Positions 5,997 through 6,091 of a stretch of 6,091 nucleotides of DNA are shown here, in pieces; positions within the stretch are counted from its first letter, which is position 1, and the number at the start of each line of letters is the position of its first letter. The DNA comes from an uncultured Clostridia bacterium (GTDB taxonomy: Bacteria > Bacillota > Clostridia > Oscillospirales > Ruminococcaceae), in the NCBI GenBank assembly GCA_945947715.1, contig CAMEYZ010000133.1, positions 1-6,091 on the forward strand, read 5' to 3'. A program made the position numbers and the translations under genes. The notes below the pieces were generated by a model that was given only the letters and a program-made list of their open reading frames with translations, did not search any database and was not told the origin of the DNA.

Positions 5997-6091
5997 ATGA
6001 GCTACGCCGACAAGGTCTTTATCGACAATGTAAATACTATTTTAAATGAGGGCTTCTCAGACGAGGCTCTGGAGGTCCGTCCACGCTGGGA
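5997..6091 (+). CDS. thyA: Probable thymidylate synthase, N-terminal fragment (3' end outside window)
   Basis: Only 31 complete codons are present. The opening MSYADKVFIDN and the following VRPRWE resemble from memory the N-terminus of the ThyA variant found in many Clostridia, where the text continues with DGTPA and an IKKFGV-like block. If so, it makes dTMP from dUMP using methylene-tetrahydrofolate. No catalytic residue lies within the window, so the call rests on the N-terminal signature alone. AAGGAG (5983-5988) overlaps the pgsA stop codon and lies 8 nt before the ATG, so translation is well supported and co-transcription with pgsA is likely. Confidence 0.68.
   Translation, partial: MSYADKVFIDNVNTILNEGFSDEALEVRPRW

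Overview
The window looks like chromosome from a low-to-mid GC Firmicute of the class Clostridia. The best guess is a Ruminococcus-like member of the Oscillospiraceae. The signs are strong AGGAGG-type ribosome binding sites, near-consensus TTGACA/TATAAT promoters with 17-bp spacers, a T-box leader, and clostridial-type RimO, PgsA and ThyA proteins. The genus is inferred from overall protein and codon character, not from a database match. No mobile element, CRISPR array, tRNA or rRNA was seen.

Layout. Positions 1-867 (minus strand) hold the 5' 289 codons of a two-TM membrane protein with a SipW-like signal peptidase core that lacks the expected catalytic residues, followed by a long acidic cytoplasmic-type tail. 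It has a near-perfect promoter at 914-942. A divergent AT-rich intergenic region (about 870-1243) leads into an orphan OmpR-family regulator with a degenerate receiver domain (1244-1894). After a consensus promoter (1999-2027) comes a full T-box riboswitch (about 2034-2300) with an apparent isoleucine ATC specifier and a UGGU tRNA-acceptor bulge. It controls ilvA (threonine ammonia-lyase, 2330-3529) and ridA (enamine/imine deaminase, 3550-3921), and a strong intrinsic terminator closes this unit at 3949-3982. A new promoter (4027-4055) drives rimO (4091-5434), which overlaps pgsA (5418-5984). The start of a probable thyA follows at 5997 and runs off the window.

How the parts work together. 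The central unit is coherent: IlvA makes the unstable 2-aminocrotonate/2-iminobutanoate on the way to isoleucine, RidA hydrolyses that product to 2-oxobutanoate, and the T-box should allow read-through when uncharged tRNA-Ile accumulates. The rimO-pgsA-thyA run is a housekeeping cluster (ribosomal protein S12 modification, phosphatidylglycerol synthesis, dTMP synthesis) with tight or overlapping spacing that suggests co-transcription. The two least ordinary items are the apparently inactive signal peptidase-like protein and the pseudo-receiver regulator, which has a possibly structured leader. No clearly new multi-gene system is visible.
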